A stretch of DNA of 64,000 nucleotides from RH-AL1 sp964244495 (lineage in GTDB: Bacteria > Pseudomonadota > Alphaproteobacteria > Rhizobiales > Beijerinckiaceae). Positions 1-8,500 of this stretch are shown piece after piece. Numbering within the stretch: the stretch's first letter is position 1; every line of letters begins with the position of its first letter. Where the stretch lies: positions 248,001 through 312,000 of the forward strand of contig CAXTIU010000002.1 of the NCBI GenBank assembly GCA_964244495.1, given 5' to 3'. Made by a program: the position numbers and the translations under genes. The notes under the pieces are model-generated. The model ran no database searches, had not been told where the DNA came from, and saw nothing but the letters and a program-made list of their open reading frames with translations.

Positions 1-2
1 CG

Positions 3-92
3 ATCCGCTTCTGCCTGGAGCGCGCGGCGGCACCCTCGCGCGACGATCCGGACGCGGCGCGCGGACCGGCGGACGGCCTGAACGCGGCGTGA
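3..92 (+). CDS. C-terminal fragment of an unidentified protein
   Basis: The reading frame is open from the window edge to a TGA at 90-92 and encodes about 29 residues ending in DGLNAA. The composition (Arg, Ala and Asp rich, hydrophilic tail) would suit the end of a bacterial enzyme, but nothing identifies the family. It lies on the same strand as the cyclase gene that follows after about 220 bases. It could also be a chance open frame, because GC-rich DNA keeps many frames open. Confidence 0.35.
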   Translation: MRFCLERAAAPSRDDPDAARGPADGLNAA

Positions 93-315
93 GGAAGAGG
101 GACGGGGCATGCCGCCCGGCTAACGAACCCGCGATAGCCTCAGCCCACCGCGACCTAGTCAGGTCCGCTGTCGACGACTTGCTTCATCGGCCATCCCGGT
201 GATCCATCCCGCCGATGGACGGCCGTGATGAAACGAAAGCCGGTCTTTTCCCACGGCATCGGCGTCGGGCAGGGTATCACCGCCCCGATCGAGCGGCTTT
301 GAGGGAGAGGCCGTG

Positions 316-1368
316 ATGGCGTCGCCGCGATGGACACGAAGGCCGGACGGCTCGAACTGGGGCGACTTCGGCCCCGACGACCAGCTGGGTCGGCTCAACC
401 TGCTGACACCGGCAATGGTGCTACGAGGCATCGCGGAGGTGCGGGACGGTCAGGCGTTCTGTCTCAGCCTGCCGCTCGACCTGCCCGGCGGCACGGCGCT
501 CAACCCACGCCGGAGCCCGCCGATCCTCCGCCCGACGCTTCGGGACGGCCGGCCGAACTTCAACTGCACGCTCGCCGGCTCCGACGGCGACAAGACGGAC
601 GTCTTCAACGACGACCTCGCCATCCTTCACCTGCAATACTCGACGCAATGGGACGCCCTCGCCCATGTCGGCAGCCTGTTCGACGCGGACGGCGACGGCG
701 TGCCGGAACGTGTCTACTACAACGGCTTCCGCGCCGGGGCGGACGTGCTTGGCCCATCCTCGCCGGAGGATGCCGGCCACGCGGGGCCGATCGGCCCGCG
801 CGGCACCTCGGGCGCGAAGGCGCTCGGCATCGAGACCATGGCGGCCCACGCCATCCAGGGCCGCGGCGTCATGCTCGACCTGCGGGCGCATTTCGGCGAC
901 GAGCGGCGCCTCGTCGGCTACGACGACCTCCGCCGCGTCATCGAGGCCGACGCGGTCACGGTGGAGTCGGGCGACATCCTGTGCCTTCACACGGGTTTCG
1001 CGCAGCGGGTGCTCGACATGGCCGGGCGGCCGGACCCGGAGGTCCTGCACCACGCCTGCACGGCGCTCGACGGACGGGATTCGAGGCTTCTCGCCTGGGT
1101 CTCGGAGAGCGGCATCGCGGCGATCGCGGCCGACAATTACGCGGTGGAGGCCTTTCCCGCCCGTCCGGGCGGCCACGGCTGCTCGACCCTGCCGCTCCAC
1201 GAGCATTGCCTCTTCAAGATCGGCGTGCCGCTCGGGGAGCTGTGGCATCTGACCCCGCTCGCGGGATGGCTGCGCGAGCGGTCCCGCTCGCGTTTCCTCC
1301 TCACCGCGCCGCCCCTGCGGCTTCCCGGTGCCGTGGGTTCGCCCCTGACCCCGGTCGCGACAGTTTAA
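316..1368 (+). CDS. cyclase family protein (kynurenine formamidase-like hydrolase)
   Basis: A 350-residue member of the cyclase / arylformamidase-like fold (PF04199), metal-dependent hydrolases that open amide, lactone or ring carbonyl bonds. The family hallmark is visible as STQWDALAHVG at about residues 109-119, followed by the segment around LHTGFAQ and a late HEHCLF motif. The ATG at 316 has GAGAGG just upstream; a GTG three bases earlier is also possible. It starts a plus-strand set (SDR, then hydroxyacyl-CoA dehydrogenase) with short gaps, so it probably acts in the same degradation route. The substrate is unknown. Confidence 0.85.
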   Translation: MASPRWTRRPDGSNWGDFGPDDQLGRLNLLTPAMVLRGIAEVRDGQAFCLSLPLDLPGGTALNPRRSPPILRPTLRDGRPNFNCTLAGSDGDKTDVFNDDLAILHLQYSTQWDALAHVGSLFDADGDGVPERVYYNGFRAGADVLGPSSPEDAGHAGPIGPRGTSGAKALGIETMAAHAIQGRGVMLDLRAHFGDERRLVGYDDLRRVIEADAVTVESGDILCLHTGFAQRVLDMAGRPDPEVLHHACTALDGRDSRLLAWVSESGIAAIAADNYAVEAFPARPGGHGCSTLPLHEHCLFKIGVPLGELWHLTPLAGWLRERSRSRFLLTAPPLRLPGAVGSPLTPVATV

Positions 1369-1380
1369 GGACGATCCCCG

Positions 1381-2079
1381 ATGCGAGAGCGCGTTCTCAT
1401 CACCGGCGGGGGCGCCGGGATCGGCAGGGCCATCGCCGAGCGGAGCCGGGCCGACGGGTACGAGCCGGTCGTCGTCGACCTCGACGGCGACGGCATCCGG
1501 GCCGACTTGTCGGATCCCGAGGAGACGGCGGCGGCCCTCGGGCAAGCGCTCGCAGGCGGTCCGATCACGCGGCTCGTCAACAACGTCGGCGTGGTGCGCC
1601 CCGCCTCGATCGAGGACCAGACGCTGGTCGATCTCGACCGCGCCGTGTCGCTGAACCTCCGTTGCGCGATGCAGTGCCTGCAGGCCCTGCTTCCGGGCAT
1701 GAAGGCGGCGAGGTTCGGTCGAGTGGTCAACATCTCGTCCCGGGCGGCCATCGGGAAGGAACATCGCACCGCCTACGCCGCCACCAAGGCCGGGCTCCAG
1801 GGCATGGCGAAGGTGTGGGCGCTGGAACTCGGACCCCACGGCGTCACGGCGAACGCGATCGGGCCGGGGCCGATCCGAACCGCCCTCTTCGAACGGGCCA
1901 ATCCGCCGGACGCGCCGCGCACGCGGGCCATCATCGAGGCGGTGCCGGTGCGCCGGATGGGAGAGCCGGAGGATGTCGCGCAGGCCGTGTCCTTCCTTCT
2001 GGACGCACGCAGCGGCTTCGTGACGGGTCAAGTCCTTTACGTGTGCGGCGGCATGACGGTCGGGTCGGCCGGAGCATGA
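1381..2079 (+). CDS. SDR family NAD(P)-dependent oxidoreductase (FabG/BadH-like)
   Basis: A 232-residue classical short-chain dehydrogenase. The glycine-rich cofactor loop TGGGAGIG is at residues 8-15, NNVG at 67-70, and the Ser119/120, Tyr132, Lys136 catalytic set lies in the YAATK context. It ends in a family-typical TGQVLYVCGG tail. It would oxidise a hydroxy group of a CoA ester or ring alcohol. It begins 12 bases after the cyclase stop, and its TGA overlaps the ATG of the next gene (ATGA), indicating an operon. Of the two SDRs in the window, this one looks closer to the 2-hydroxycyclohexanecarboxyl-CoA dehydrogenase BadH type; that is an impression from motif context only. Confidence 0.9.
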   Translation: MRERVLITGGGAGIGRAIAERSRADGYEPVVVDLDGDGIRADLSDPEETAAALGQALAGGPITRLVNNVGVVRPASIEDQTLVDLDRAVSLNLRCAMQCLQALLPGMKAARFGRVVNISSRAAIGKEHRTAYAATKAGLQGMAKVWALELGPHGVTANAIGPGPIRTALFERANPPDAPRTRAIIEAVPVRRMGEPEDVAQAVSFLLDARSGFVTGQVLYVCGGMTVGSAGA

Positions 2080-3035
2080 GCGCGACGGGCGACCAGGGCA
2101 CGGAGGTCGTCGCGATCGTCGGCGGCGGCAGCATCGGGGTCGCCTTCGCGCTCGTCTTCGCGCAGGCCGGTTTCGCCGTACGCGTTCAGGACCCGGATCC
2201 CGGACGCAGGCAGGCGATCAAGCCCGAGGCAATTGTCCGCTTCGCCGATCTGAAGCGCCACGGTCTGGTTGGCGCCGGCGAGGACGGCGTCCTCGAGCGG
2301 ATCACCGTCGTGGCGGAGCTGGCCGATGCCGTGGCCACCGCCCGGCATGTGCAGGAATGCGCGCCCGAACGGCTCGAGGTCAAGCGAACGCTCTTCTCCG
2401 ATCTCGACCGGCTCGCACCGGACACGGCGACGCTGGCGAGCTCGTCCTCGGCGCTCACCGCGTCCTCGTTCGCCTCCGATCTTCCCGGGCGGCACCGCTG
2501 CCTCGTCGCCCATCCCGCGAACCCGCCCACGCTCATCAGGATCATCGAGATCGTGCCGGCCCCGTTCACCTCCGGGACGAGCGCCGACCGGGTCGCGGCG
2601 CTCTTCACCGAGGCGGGCATGGTCCCCATCCGCCTGGAGCGGGAGATCGAGGGCTTCGTCTACAACCGGCTTCAGGGCGCGATGCTGCGGGAAGCCTACT
2701 GCCTCGTGCGCGACGGCCTCGCCTCCGTGGACGAGATCGACCGCGTGGTCCGCGACGGGCTGGGCCTGCGCTGGTCGGTGATCGGGCCGTTCGAGACGGC
2801 CGACCTCAACACGCGCGGCGGCATCGCGTCCCATGCCGAGAAGATGGGGCCGGCCTACGCGCGGATGGGTGCCGAGCGGGGACAGGACGACCCCTGGACG
2901 CCCGATCTCGTCCGGCGCGTCGAGGCGCAGCGACGCGCGCTCCTGCCCCTCGACCAATGGGAGGATCGCGTCGCCTGGCGGGACCGGGCCCTGATGCGCT
3001 TGATCGCGGCGCGGTCCGGCGCGCGGGACGGCTGA
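2076..3035 (+). CDS. 3-hydroxyacyl-CoA dehydrogenase (lambda-crystallin / L-gulonate dehydrogenase-like)
   Basis: A 319-residue NAD-dependent dehydrogenase. The Rossmann loop is GGGSIG at about residues 17-22. The central ASSSSAL segment and LVAHPANPPTLI are typical of the lambda-crystallin branch, which includes L-gulonate and carnitine dehydrogenases. The C-terminal 3HCDH helical domain contains GFVYNRLQ. The ATG was chosen because it overlaps the SDR stop by four bases. Likely role: oxidation of a 3-hydroxy acid or its CoA ester before thiolytic cleavage. The substrate cannot be fixed from sequence. Confidence 0.85.
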   Translation: MSATGDQGTEVVAIVGGGSIGVAFALVFAQAGFAVRVQDPDPGRRQAIKPEAIVRFADLKRHGLVGAGEDGVLERITVVAELADAVATARHVQECAPERLEVKRTLFSDLDRLAPDTATLASSSSALTASSFASDLPGRHRCLVAHPANPPTLIRIIEIVPAPFTSGTSADRVAALFTEAGMVPIRLEREIEGFVYNRLQGAMLREAYCLVRDGLASVDEIDRVVRDGLGLRWSVIGPFETADLNTRGGIASHAEKMGPAYARMGAERGQDDPWTPDLVRRVEAQRRALLPLDQWEDRVAWRDRALMRLIAARSGARDG

Positions 3036-3094
3036 GGACGCCGCTCCGACCCGCCCATCCGACGCCGGAACGAGACATCGAGAGAGCGGAGATC

Positions 3095-3833
3095 ATGACA
3101 GCCGCGAACCCGGCCGATGTCCCGACCCGCGGGTCGCGCGGGCTCGTCACGGCCTCCGTCTAGGTGTTCGAGCGGCTTGATGCCCGACCGTTTCGTGATC
3201 GCGATCGGGCCGACCTTCATGGTCGCCCGCGCGGCCATGGTCTTCGGCGCGAAAGGGACACCGGTCGTCATCCTGAACGCTTGGTTCGCGGGTCTCTTCG
3301 GGATACTGGCCTTCGCGTTTCAGACGATCCTGATCCTCATGACCGGCGACGCTTCGACAAGCGCTCCCTTGATCCATCGGGTGATCCGTTCCCTGGTGGC
3401 TCTCGCCAGGGCGCCGAACCAAGCCATGACGACAACGTTGCTGACGTCGGCCGTCGCGCCCTTGCGCAACGGGGCCTCGGCCTAGTGGTCGCCGCGATGT
3501 TGTCGCGCGAGATCGCCGGCCGGACGCGGGTCGATCTCGGCTGGCTCGTCGGGGCGGCCTCCTCGGGCTGGGTCGTCAGGGCGGAAACGCTGCCGTTCCG
3601 GAGCTACGTCTGCTCGCTCTTCATCACCTTCCCGGTGTCGAGCGACGGTGGGCACTGGGCCGTGCAGGGACCGTTCGTCATCCCAGCCGCCTATAGCTCC
3701 GCCCCTCCCCGCCCGGAACCGCGATGGCCGTGGCCCTAGCGGGGATCGGAATCCAGCGCGTGATGGCTGCACGATCGTCACCTTCGCGATCGCCGCGACG
3801 ATCCACGGCTGCGCGATGCTCGTGACGCTCTGG
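3095..3833 (+). pseudogene. atoE: atoE-type short-chain fatty acid transporter, decayed
   Basis: Broken remains of an AtoE / short-chain fatty acid permease are spread over all forward frames. From 3180, one frame reads through a segment with AFAFQTILILMTG and resembles the AtoE N-terminal half. After a shift near 3470, another frame gives GLGLVVAAMLSREIAG, then jumps at about 3580 to a segment ending GGHWAVQGPFVIPAA, which belongs near the AtoE C-terminus. A third frame ends with TIVTFAIAATIHGCAML at about 3765-3833. Lesions include an in-frame TAG at 3161-3163, a base gain near 3179, at least two more shifts, and a central deletion of roughly 250 codons. It lies directly before the CoA-transferase pair, as expected for an ato cluster. 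Confidence 0.75.
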
Positions 3834-3996
3834 TCCCAGGAGGTTCGGGGCCGCCCCCCCGTCGAGGCCCGGTACGCCGGGTCCATCCAGTGGACGGCGC
3901 CGGCGCTTGACAGCGCATCGCGCGAGATGCCTCCTCCGGGACAAAGGTCCATTCAACGGACGTCAACCGACAGGGATGGAACCGAGGTCCGGCCGT

Positions 3997-4686
3997 ATGA
4001 TCGATAAGTTCTGCCCCTCGATCGCGGAGGCTCTGCGTGAGGTCCGCGACGGCGCGACCATCCTGATCGGTGGCTTCGGCGCCGTCGGCGCGCCGGACGC
4101 CCTCATCGAGGGCCTGATCGCCCAGGGCGCGCGGGACCTGACGATCGTGGCCAACAACGCCGGCTACGGTCGCATCGGCTTGGCGCGGCTCCTCGCCGAG
4201 CAGCGCGTCCGCAAGCTCATCTGCAGCTTTCCCCGCATCGCCGGGTCCGTGGCCTTCGAGGATCTCTACAAGGCCGGGAAGCTGGAGCTGGAGCTGGTGC
4301 CCCAGGGCACGCTGGCCGAGCGGCTGCGGGCGGCCGGCGCGGGCGTCCCGGCCTTCTACACCGCCACCGGCGTCGGCACGCTCCTCGCCGAGGGCAAGGA
4401 GGTCCGCCACATCGGAGGCCGCGACTACGTGCTGGAACACGCGCTCCACGGCGACGTCGCCCTCGTGGAAGCCTGGCGCGGCGATCGGTGGGGCAACCTC
4501 ACGTACCGGGCCACCGGGCGCAACTTCAACCCGGTGATGGCCACGGCGGCGCGGCTCACCGTCGCCCAGGTCCACCACCGGGTCGACCTCGGCGGCCTTG
4601 ATCCCGAAAGCGTCGTGACCCCCGGGATCTTCGTGCATCGCTTGGTGATGGCCGGGAACAGCGCTCCCGAGGCCTCGACGGCATGA
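3997..4686 (+). CDS. 3-oxoacid CoA-transferase subunit A (AtoD/ScoA/PcaI-like)
   Basis: A 229-residue alpha subunit of a family I CoA transferase, the normal length for AtoD, ScoA or PcaI. The N-terminal CoA-binding stretch ILIGGFGAVGAPDALIEGL and the NNAGYG segment are recognisable. The ATG at 3997 follows a GAGG box, and earlier in-frame codons fall in the decayed transporter. It overlaps subunit B by ATGA. The enzyme moves CoA from succinyl-CoA or acetyl-CoA to a 3-oxo acid. The atoE relic just upstream favours acetoacetate or a similar short acid, but 3-oxoadipate (PcaIJ) cannot be excluded. Confidence 0.88.
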   Translation: MIDKFCPSIAEALREVRDGATILIGGFGAVGAPDALIEGLIAQGARDLTIVANNAGYGRIGLARLLAEQRVRKLICSFPRIAGSVAFEDLYKAGKLELELVPQGTLAERLRAAGAGVPAFYTATGVGTLLAEGKEVRHIGGRDYVLEHALHGDVALVEAWRGDRWGNLTYRATGRNFNPVMATAARLTVAQVHHRVDLGGLDPESVVTPGIFVHRLVMAGNSAPEASTA

Positions 4687-5336
4687 ACACGCTCCCTGCC
4701 GTGAAGCCGCTCACCCGCGACGAGATCGCCGCTCGCGTGGCGCACGACATCCCCGAGGGATGGTACGTCAACCTCGGCATCGGGATCCCGACGCGCGTCG
4801 CGGACCGCGTGCCCGCCGATCGCGAGATCATCTTCCAATCGGAGAACGGCGTGCTCGGCTTCGGCCCGGCCCCGGCGGCCGACGCGGTCGATCCTTGGCT
4901 GATCAACGCGGGCAAGCAACCGGTCACGCTGCGGCCCGGCGGCTCCTACATGCATCAGGCCGATAGCTTCGCCATGATCCGCGGCGGTCATATCGACCTC
5001 TGCGTGCTCGGCGCCTTCCAGGTCGACGAAACCGGCGGGATCGCCAACTGGGCGACGGCCGCGACCGACGTCGCCCCGGCGGTCGGCGGCGCCATGGATC
5101 TCGCCGCCGGAGCCCGCCGCCTTTGGGTGATGATGGAGCATCTGACGAAGGACGGGCGGCCGCGGCTCGTCCGTCGCTGCTCCTACCCCCTGACGGCACT
5201 CGCCGCCGTCGGACGCGTCTACACGAGCCTCGCTGTCTTCGACGTCACGCCCGACGGCTTCCGGCTGGTGGACAGCCCGACCAACCTGTCGATCGACGAG
5301 TTGCAGGCCGTCACGGACGCCAGGATCACCCGGTGA
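4683..5336 (+). CDS. 3-oxoacid CoA-transferase subunit B (AtoA/ScoB/PcaJ-like)
   Basis: A 217-residue beta subunit carrying the active-site motif SENGVLG; the glutamate at about residue 54 forms the acyl and CoA thioester intermediates in this family. The N-terminal segment GWYVNLGIGIPT and the middle SYMHQADSFAMIRGGH are typical. Its start overlaps the subunit A stop, so the two are probably made in equal amounts for a hetero-oligomer. Nothing in the sequence separates acetoacetate from 3-oxoadipate specificity. Confidence 0.9.
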   Translation: MNTLPAVKPLTRDEIAARVAHDIPEGWYVNLGIGIPTRVADRVPADREIIFQSENGVLGFGPAPAADAVDPWLINAGKQPVTLRPGGSYMHQADSFAMIRGGHIDLCVLGAFQVDETGGIANWATAATDVAPAVGGAMDLAAGARRLWVMMEHLTKDGRPRLVRRCSYPLTALAAVGRVYTSLAVFDVTPDGFRLVDSPTNLSIDELQAVTDARITR

Positions 5337-5658
5337 CGCCTTCGACGATCGATAGCCGCCAGGAAGGCGGGGGCATGAGGAAGGCTCGGGCGCGATGACG
5401 CTGCACTGGCCCTCACGGCCGCCGTCACGGTCGCTGTTCTTCCGCGAGGTGATGATGGCCGATCGCGAGATAGGTGTCGACGAGCGTGTCCGGACCCTCG
5501 TGGCTTCCACGAAGGTCAACGCGAGGCGGAGAGCGGTGCCCTCGTCATGCCGATGCATTTCGGCCTCCCGCGTCGCGGCACCGTACGCCGACATGAGGAA
5601 GGCTACACCTTCGTGCCGGCGACGCGGGACGATGCCGTCGGCCAACCGGAGAAGCGCG
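5337..5658. other. gap with no confident gene; possible decayed frame
   Basis: No recognisable gene lies between the CoA transferase and the DUF35 gene. A short plus-strand frame from about 5547 ends in GYTFVPATRDDAVGQ and a stop at 5664-5666, overlapping the next start by a few bases. It looks protein-like and could be the tail of an eroded gene, but the family was not recognised. No sigma-54 promoter was found here. Confidence 0.3.
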
Positions 5659-6036
5659 ATGAGTGAGACAAACGCGGCTGGCCCTGGGCCGGAGGCGGAA
5701 TGGAAGGCGATGCTGGCGCGGGGCGTCTTCCGTATCCAGCGCAGCCGGTCCACGGGACGGCACGTCTTCTACCCCCGGGTCGCCGTGCCGGGCACGGGCG
5801 AGACCGATCTCGACTGGGTCGAGCCGACCGGTCTCGGCAGGGTCTACGCCATCACGGTCAAGCGCGAGCGCGGCGGCGACAGTAACGTCGCCATCGTCGA
5901 ACTCGATGAAGGCGTGCGCCTGATGAGCCGCATCGAGGGCGTCGAGACCCTGCCGGTCGGCGCCCGCGTGCGGGCCCGTATCGCCGACATCGACGGCGAG
6001 CCAGCCGTCGTCTTCGATCCAGCCTCGGAGGGCTGA
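5659..6036 (+). CDS. OB-fold (DUF35) protein lacking zinc-ribbon cysteines
   Basis: A 125-residue DUF35-type protein: an N-terminal rubredoxin-like zinc-ribbon region followed by an OB fold (about residues 50-122, with GRVYAITVKR and VGARVRARI). The ribbon keeps its spacing, but the four expected cysteines are Ser29, Thr32, Val43 and Thr46, so it cannot bind zinc in the usual way. These proteins partner thiolase-like enzymes, as in the steroid aldolase pair Ltp2-ChsH2. The next gene, two bases downstream, is exactly such a partner. The ATG at 5659 was chosen because the DUF35 homology begins there. Confidence 0.8.
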   Translation: MSETNAAGPGPEAEWKAMLARGVFRIQRSRSTGRHVFYPRVAVPGTGETDLDWVEPTGLGRVYAITVKRERGGDSNVAIVELDEGVRLMSRIEGVETLPVGARVRARIADIDGEPAVVFDPASEG

Positions 6037-6038
6037 CC

Positions 6039-7190
6039 ATGGCGCATCCCCTTCGCGGCCGCACCGCCGTCATCGGCATCGGCACGGCGGGCACCGGCGA
6101 GGCGCCGGGCCGCAGCGCCATGGAACTCCTCGCGGAGGCGTCGCTCGGGGCCATCGCCGACGCCGGCCTGACGCTCCCCGACATCGACGCCGTCTTCGCC
6201 GCCACGAGCTCGCACGCTTTCCCGACCCTGTCGGTGGCCGAATACCTCGGCATCCGCCCCGAATTCTTCGACGGCACCAACGTCGGCGGCAGCTCCTTCG
6301 AGATGCACCTGCTGCAGGCCGCGCTGGCACTGAATGCCGGCCTCTGCTCGGCGGCGCTGATCTGCTACGGCTCGAACCAGCGCACGGCGGGCGGCAAGCT
6401 CGTGTCGATGAGCGAGCCCCAGTGGCACGAGACGCCCTACAAGCCGCGTCACCCGATCACCGCCTACGCGCTGGCGGCGAGTCGCCACATGCACCTCTAC
6501 GGCACGACGCGCGAGCAGCTGGCCGACGTCGCCGTGGCGGCGCGCGCCTGGGCCAACCTCAACCCCGACGCCTTCGCGCGCGGGCCGCTGACGCGCCAGG
6601 ACGTGCTCGACAGTCGCATGATCAGCGATCCCCTGACGGCGCGGGACTGCTGCCTCGTCACCGACGGCGGCGGAGCCTGCGTGATGGTGCGGGCCGATCG
6701 GGCACGTGGGGCACCGCGCCCGGCCGCCTTCCTGCTCGGCGCCGCCGGTGCGCAGTGGCACCGCTCGATCGTACAGATGCCCGACCTCACCGTGACGGCG
6801 GCCTCCGAGAGCGGGCCCCGCGCCTTCGCCATGGCGGGGCTCGGCCGCCACGAGGTCGACCTGTTGATGCTCTACGACGCCTTCACCGTGAACACGATGC
6901 TGTTCCTGGAGGATCTCGGCTACTGCGCCAAGGGCGAAGGGGGCCCGTTCGTGGCGGGCGGCGCCATCGCGCCGGGCGGACGGCTTGCCGTCAACACGTC
7001 GGGCGGCGGGCTGAGCTGCGTCCACCCCGGCATGTACGGCATGTTCCTCATCGTCGAGGCCGTGACGCAGCTTCGCGGCGCCGCCGGCACCCGCCAGCTG
7101 CCGCGCTGCGAGGTGGCGCTTTGCCACGGCAACGGCGGCACGCTGTCGAGCCAGGTCACGGCCCTACTGGGCGTTGAAGCCGCGCTGTGA
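6039..7190 (+). CDS. thiolase-like protein (SCP2-thiolase / Ltp2-type aldolase family)
   Basis: A 383-residue thiolase-fold protein of the non-canonical SCP2/Ltp class. It has the GGSSFEMHLLQAALAL helix where true thiolases carry the nucleophilic cysteine (no Cys here), a YDAFTVNTMLFLEDLG segment, and the C-terminal CHGNGG loop. Loss of the cysteine suggests retro-aldol or carrier chemistry rather than CoA thiolysis, as described for Ltp2-type enzymes. It follows the DUF35 gene by two bases, and the two are probably a complex. The role in this island is likely the carbon-carbon cleavage step after ring opening; that is inference. Confidence 0.85.
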   Translation: MAHPLRGRTAVIGIGTAGTGEAPGRSAMELLAEASLGAIADAGLTLPDIDAVFAATSSHAFPTLSVAEYLGIRPEFFDGTNVGGSSFEMHLLQAALALNAGLCSAALICYGSNQRTAGGKLVSMSEPQWHETPYKPRHPITAYALAASRHMHLYGTTREQLADVAVAARAWANLNPDAFARGPLTRQDVLDSRMISDPLTARDCCLVTDGGGACVMVRADRARGAPRPAAFLLGAAGAQWHRSIVQMPDLTVTAASESGPRAFAMAGLGRHEVDLLMLYDAFTVNTMLFLEDLGYCAKGEGGPFVAGGAIAPGGRLAVNTSGGGLSCVHPGMYGMFLIVEAVTQLRGAAGTRQLPRCEVALCHGNGGTLSSQVTALLGVEAAL

Positions 7191-7524
7191 CGCCACCCCA
7201 GGTCGAGGCCGAGCTGACTCGGTCCGCCCGCACGAGATGCTCCGCTGCCGCAAGCCCTCACCGTGCTCGCGGGCCGGCTCCGCACGATCGTCGCCGGTCC
7301 CTCTTCCCTAAGAGCGAGCGGCTGGACAAAGAGCATCGGACAGCCGAGCCTCGCCACGGCAGGCCCGACATCCACCAGGGGAGCCGCGCAACCGAGCCGG
7401 CCGGCGGTGCGGCAGGCGATACCTGACCACCTCGCGCGGATCATTCGGCCGCGATGCCCGCAGTGCCGAGACCAGTTCAGCTTCTCAAACGATCTGCCGG
7501 AGGAGGTTAGAACCGGTGTGATGG
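7191..7524. other. intergenic region, nothing recognised
   Basis: Follows the thiolase-like gene and precedes an AT-richer patch. No open frame here resembles a known family, and no clear terminator hairpin or promoter was seen. The many short frames have the composition expected of GC-rich noncoding DNA. Confidence 0.4.
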
Positions 7525-7791
7525 TCAAGGTTTGTCGGTGTCGATTTCGGGATGCTCAGGTTCGGAGGGCCGATCGGCGAGGGCGCGGAGCATCGTCAGG
7601 ATGGCTCGCCTAACGGACGAACTCTGGATCGCGCGGCAGGATGCTAGGAATTCGAACCCTTCGTCGCGCAGGAACTGAAGCTCACTGGTCTTGGCGTCCC
7701 GGAGCAGAGCCATCAGTTCGGCGTCCTTCGCATTGCTGTTCTCCCTCGAGTCGTCGACCACCGTGCGTCTCCAGCCAATCTTGAACAACAC
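7525..7791 (-). CDS. small hypothetical protein, possibly the C-terminal part of an XRE-type regulator
   Basis: An 88-residue protein from a GTG. Its end (GFEFLASCRAIQSSSVRRAI then LRALADRP) resembles the helical tail that follows the HTH in many alphaproteobacterial XRE-family regulators, but no HTH is present. The same frame stays open upstream for about 35 more codons without an ATG, so the gene may have lost its 5' part. It is divergent from a MerR-like gene in DNA noticeably richer in A and T than its surroundings. Confidence 0.45.
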   Translation of the reverse strand: MLFKIGWRRTVVDDSRENSNAKDAELMALLRDAKTSELQFLRDEGFEFLASCRAIQSSSVRRAILTMLRALADRPSEPEHPEIDTDKP

Positions 7792-7895
7792 TGATACGAA
7801 GTAAGAGGAAAACCGCTCTTCTCCTGCGGAAGATAAGCGACGGTATCTTTCTATGACGGTGTCGTGACCGCCGAAGCCTAGGATCGGAGCTCGCC

Positions 7896-8162
7896 GTGAT
7901 CCACTCTAGGAGCAAGCCTCTCACTCAAGTGATCCTTCAATATGATGTGTCGAAGTCTTTCATTTTCAAATGTGCGCGGATCGGTCTACTTCGTATCCAA
8001 CGGAGCGAAGACGTAGCCGTTCTCAGCTTCTATGACGAGGAACGATTGCAGGCCATCTTGAAGGCGACGACACTTGGCTTCACGCTGCCCGAGATCAAAT
8101 TGATCATCGACAGCCTAAGCGATACGTCGCCCCCGTCAGCAGATCCGCCGCGTCCCGACTAG
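7896..8162 (+). CDS. MerR-like helix-turn-helix protein, small
   Basis: An 88-residue protein whose second half, FYDEERLQAILKATTLGFTL followed by PEIKLII, matches the second helix-turn-helix and wing of MerR-type or CbpM-type domains. No metal-binding or effector domain follows, so it may be a stand-alone DNA-binding or chaperone-modulator protein. The GTG start has GGAG a few bases upstream. Codon use (AAT, TTT, ATT) is less GC-biased than in neighbouring genes, consistent with horizontal arrival. Confidence 0.5.
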   Translation: MIHSRSKPLTQVILQYDVSKSFIFKCARIGLLRIQRSEDVAVLSFYDEERLQAILKATTLGFTLPEIKLIIDSLSDTSPPSADPPRPD

Positions 8163-8500
8163 CGAGGCGATAAACACCGCCGGTCCGCACGTCGCGACAA
8201 GGCTGGGTAAGCACGAGAGGCGCGGACCCGCGGGCTTCGCGCCTGTCTTCCTGGTCTCGACGGGGCGGGAGGCAGCCGTATGGTCTGATCGCTTCGACGG
8301 ACTGCCGAAGCGCCAGGACAAATCCCGTGAACGGCGTAAGCGGGCCGCGTCGCGGCGACCGCCGCCTTCCGCAGGCCTCTTCCGACGGCATAGGACCGCC
8401 GCCTTCGCGGCACTCTGCCGACGCCGCTGGTAGCCCGCCGAGCGGGATTTCCGCGGAACCGTCCTCGGGCTCGGCGCCAGGCGAGGCGTTGCAATCACCG
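8163..8500. other. intergenic region, nothing recognised
   Basis: Lies between the MerR-like gene and the 3' end of the minus-strand catabolic operon. Several arginine-rich frames are open but match nothing known. No strong terminator hairpin for the operon was identified. Confidence 0.35.

Noticed and set aside
421..2031. Long open frame on the minus strand opposite the cyclase and SDR genes
   Set aside because: It is the antisense shadow of two well-supported genes in GC-rich DNA. Its product is Arg/Asp-rich with no motifs, like the similar long frames at 27561-28763 (-) and 49700-51616 (-).
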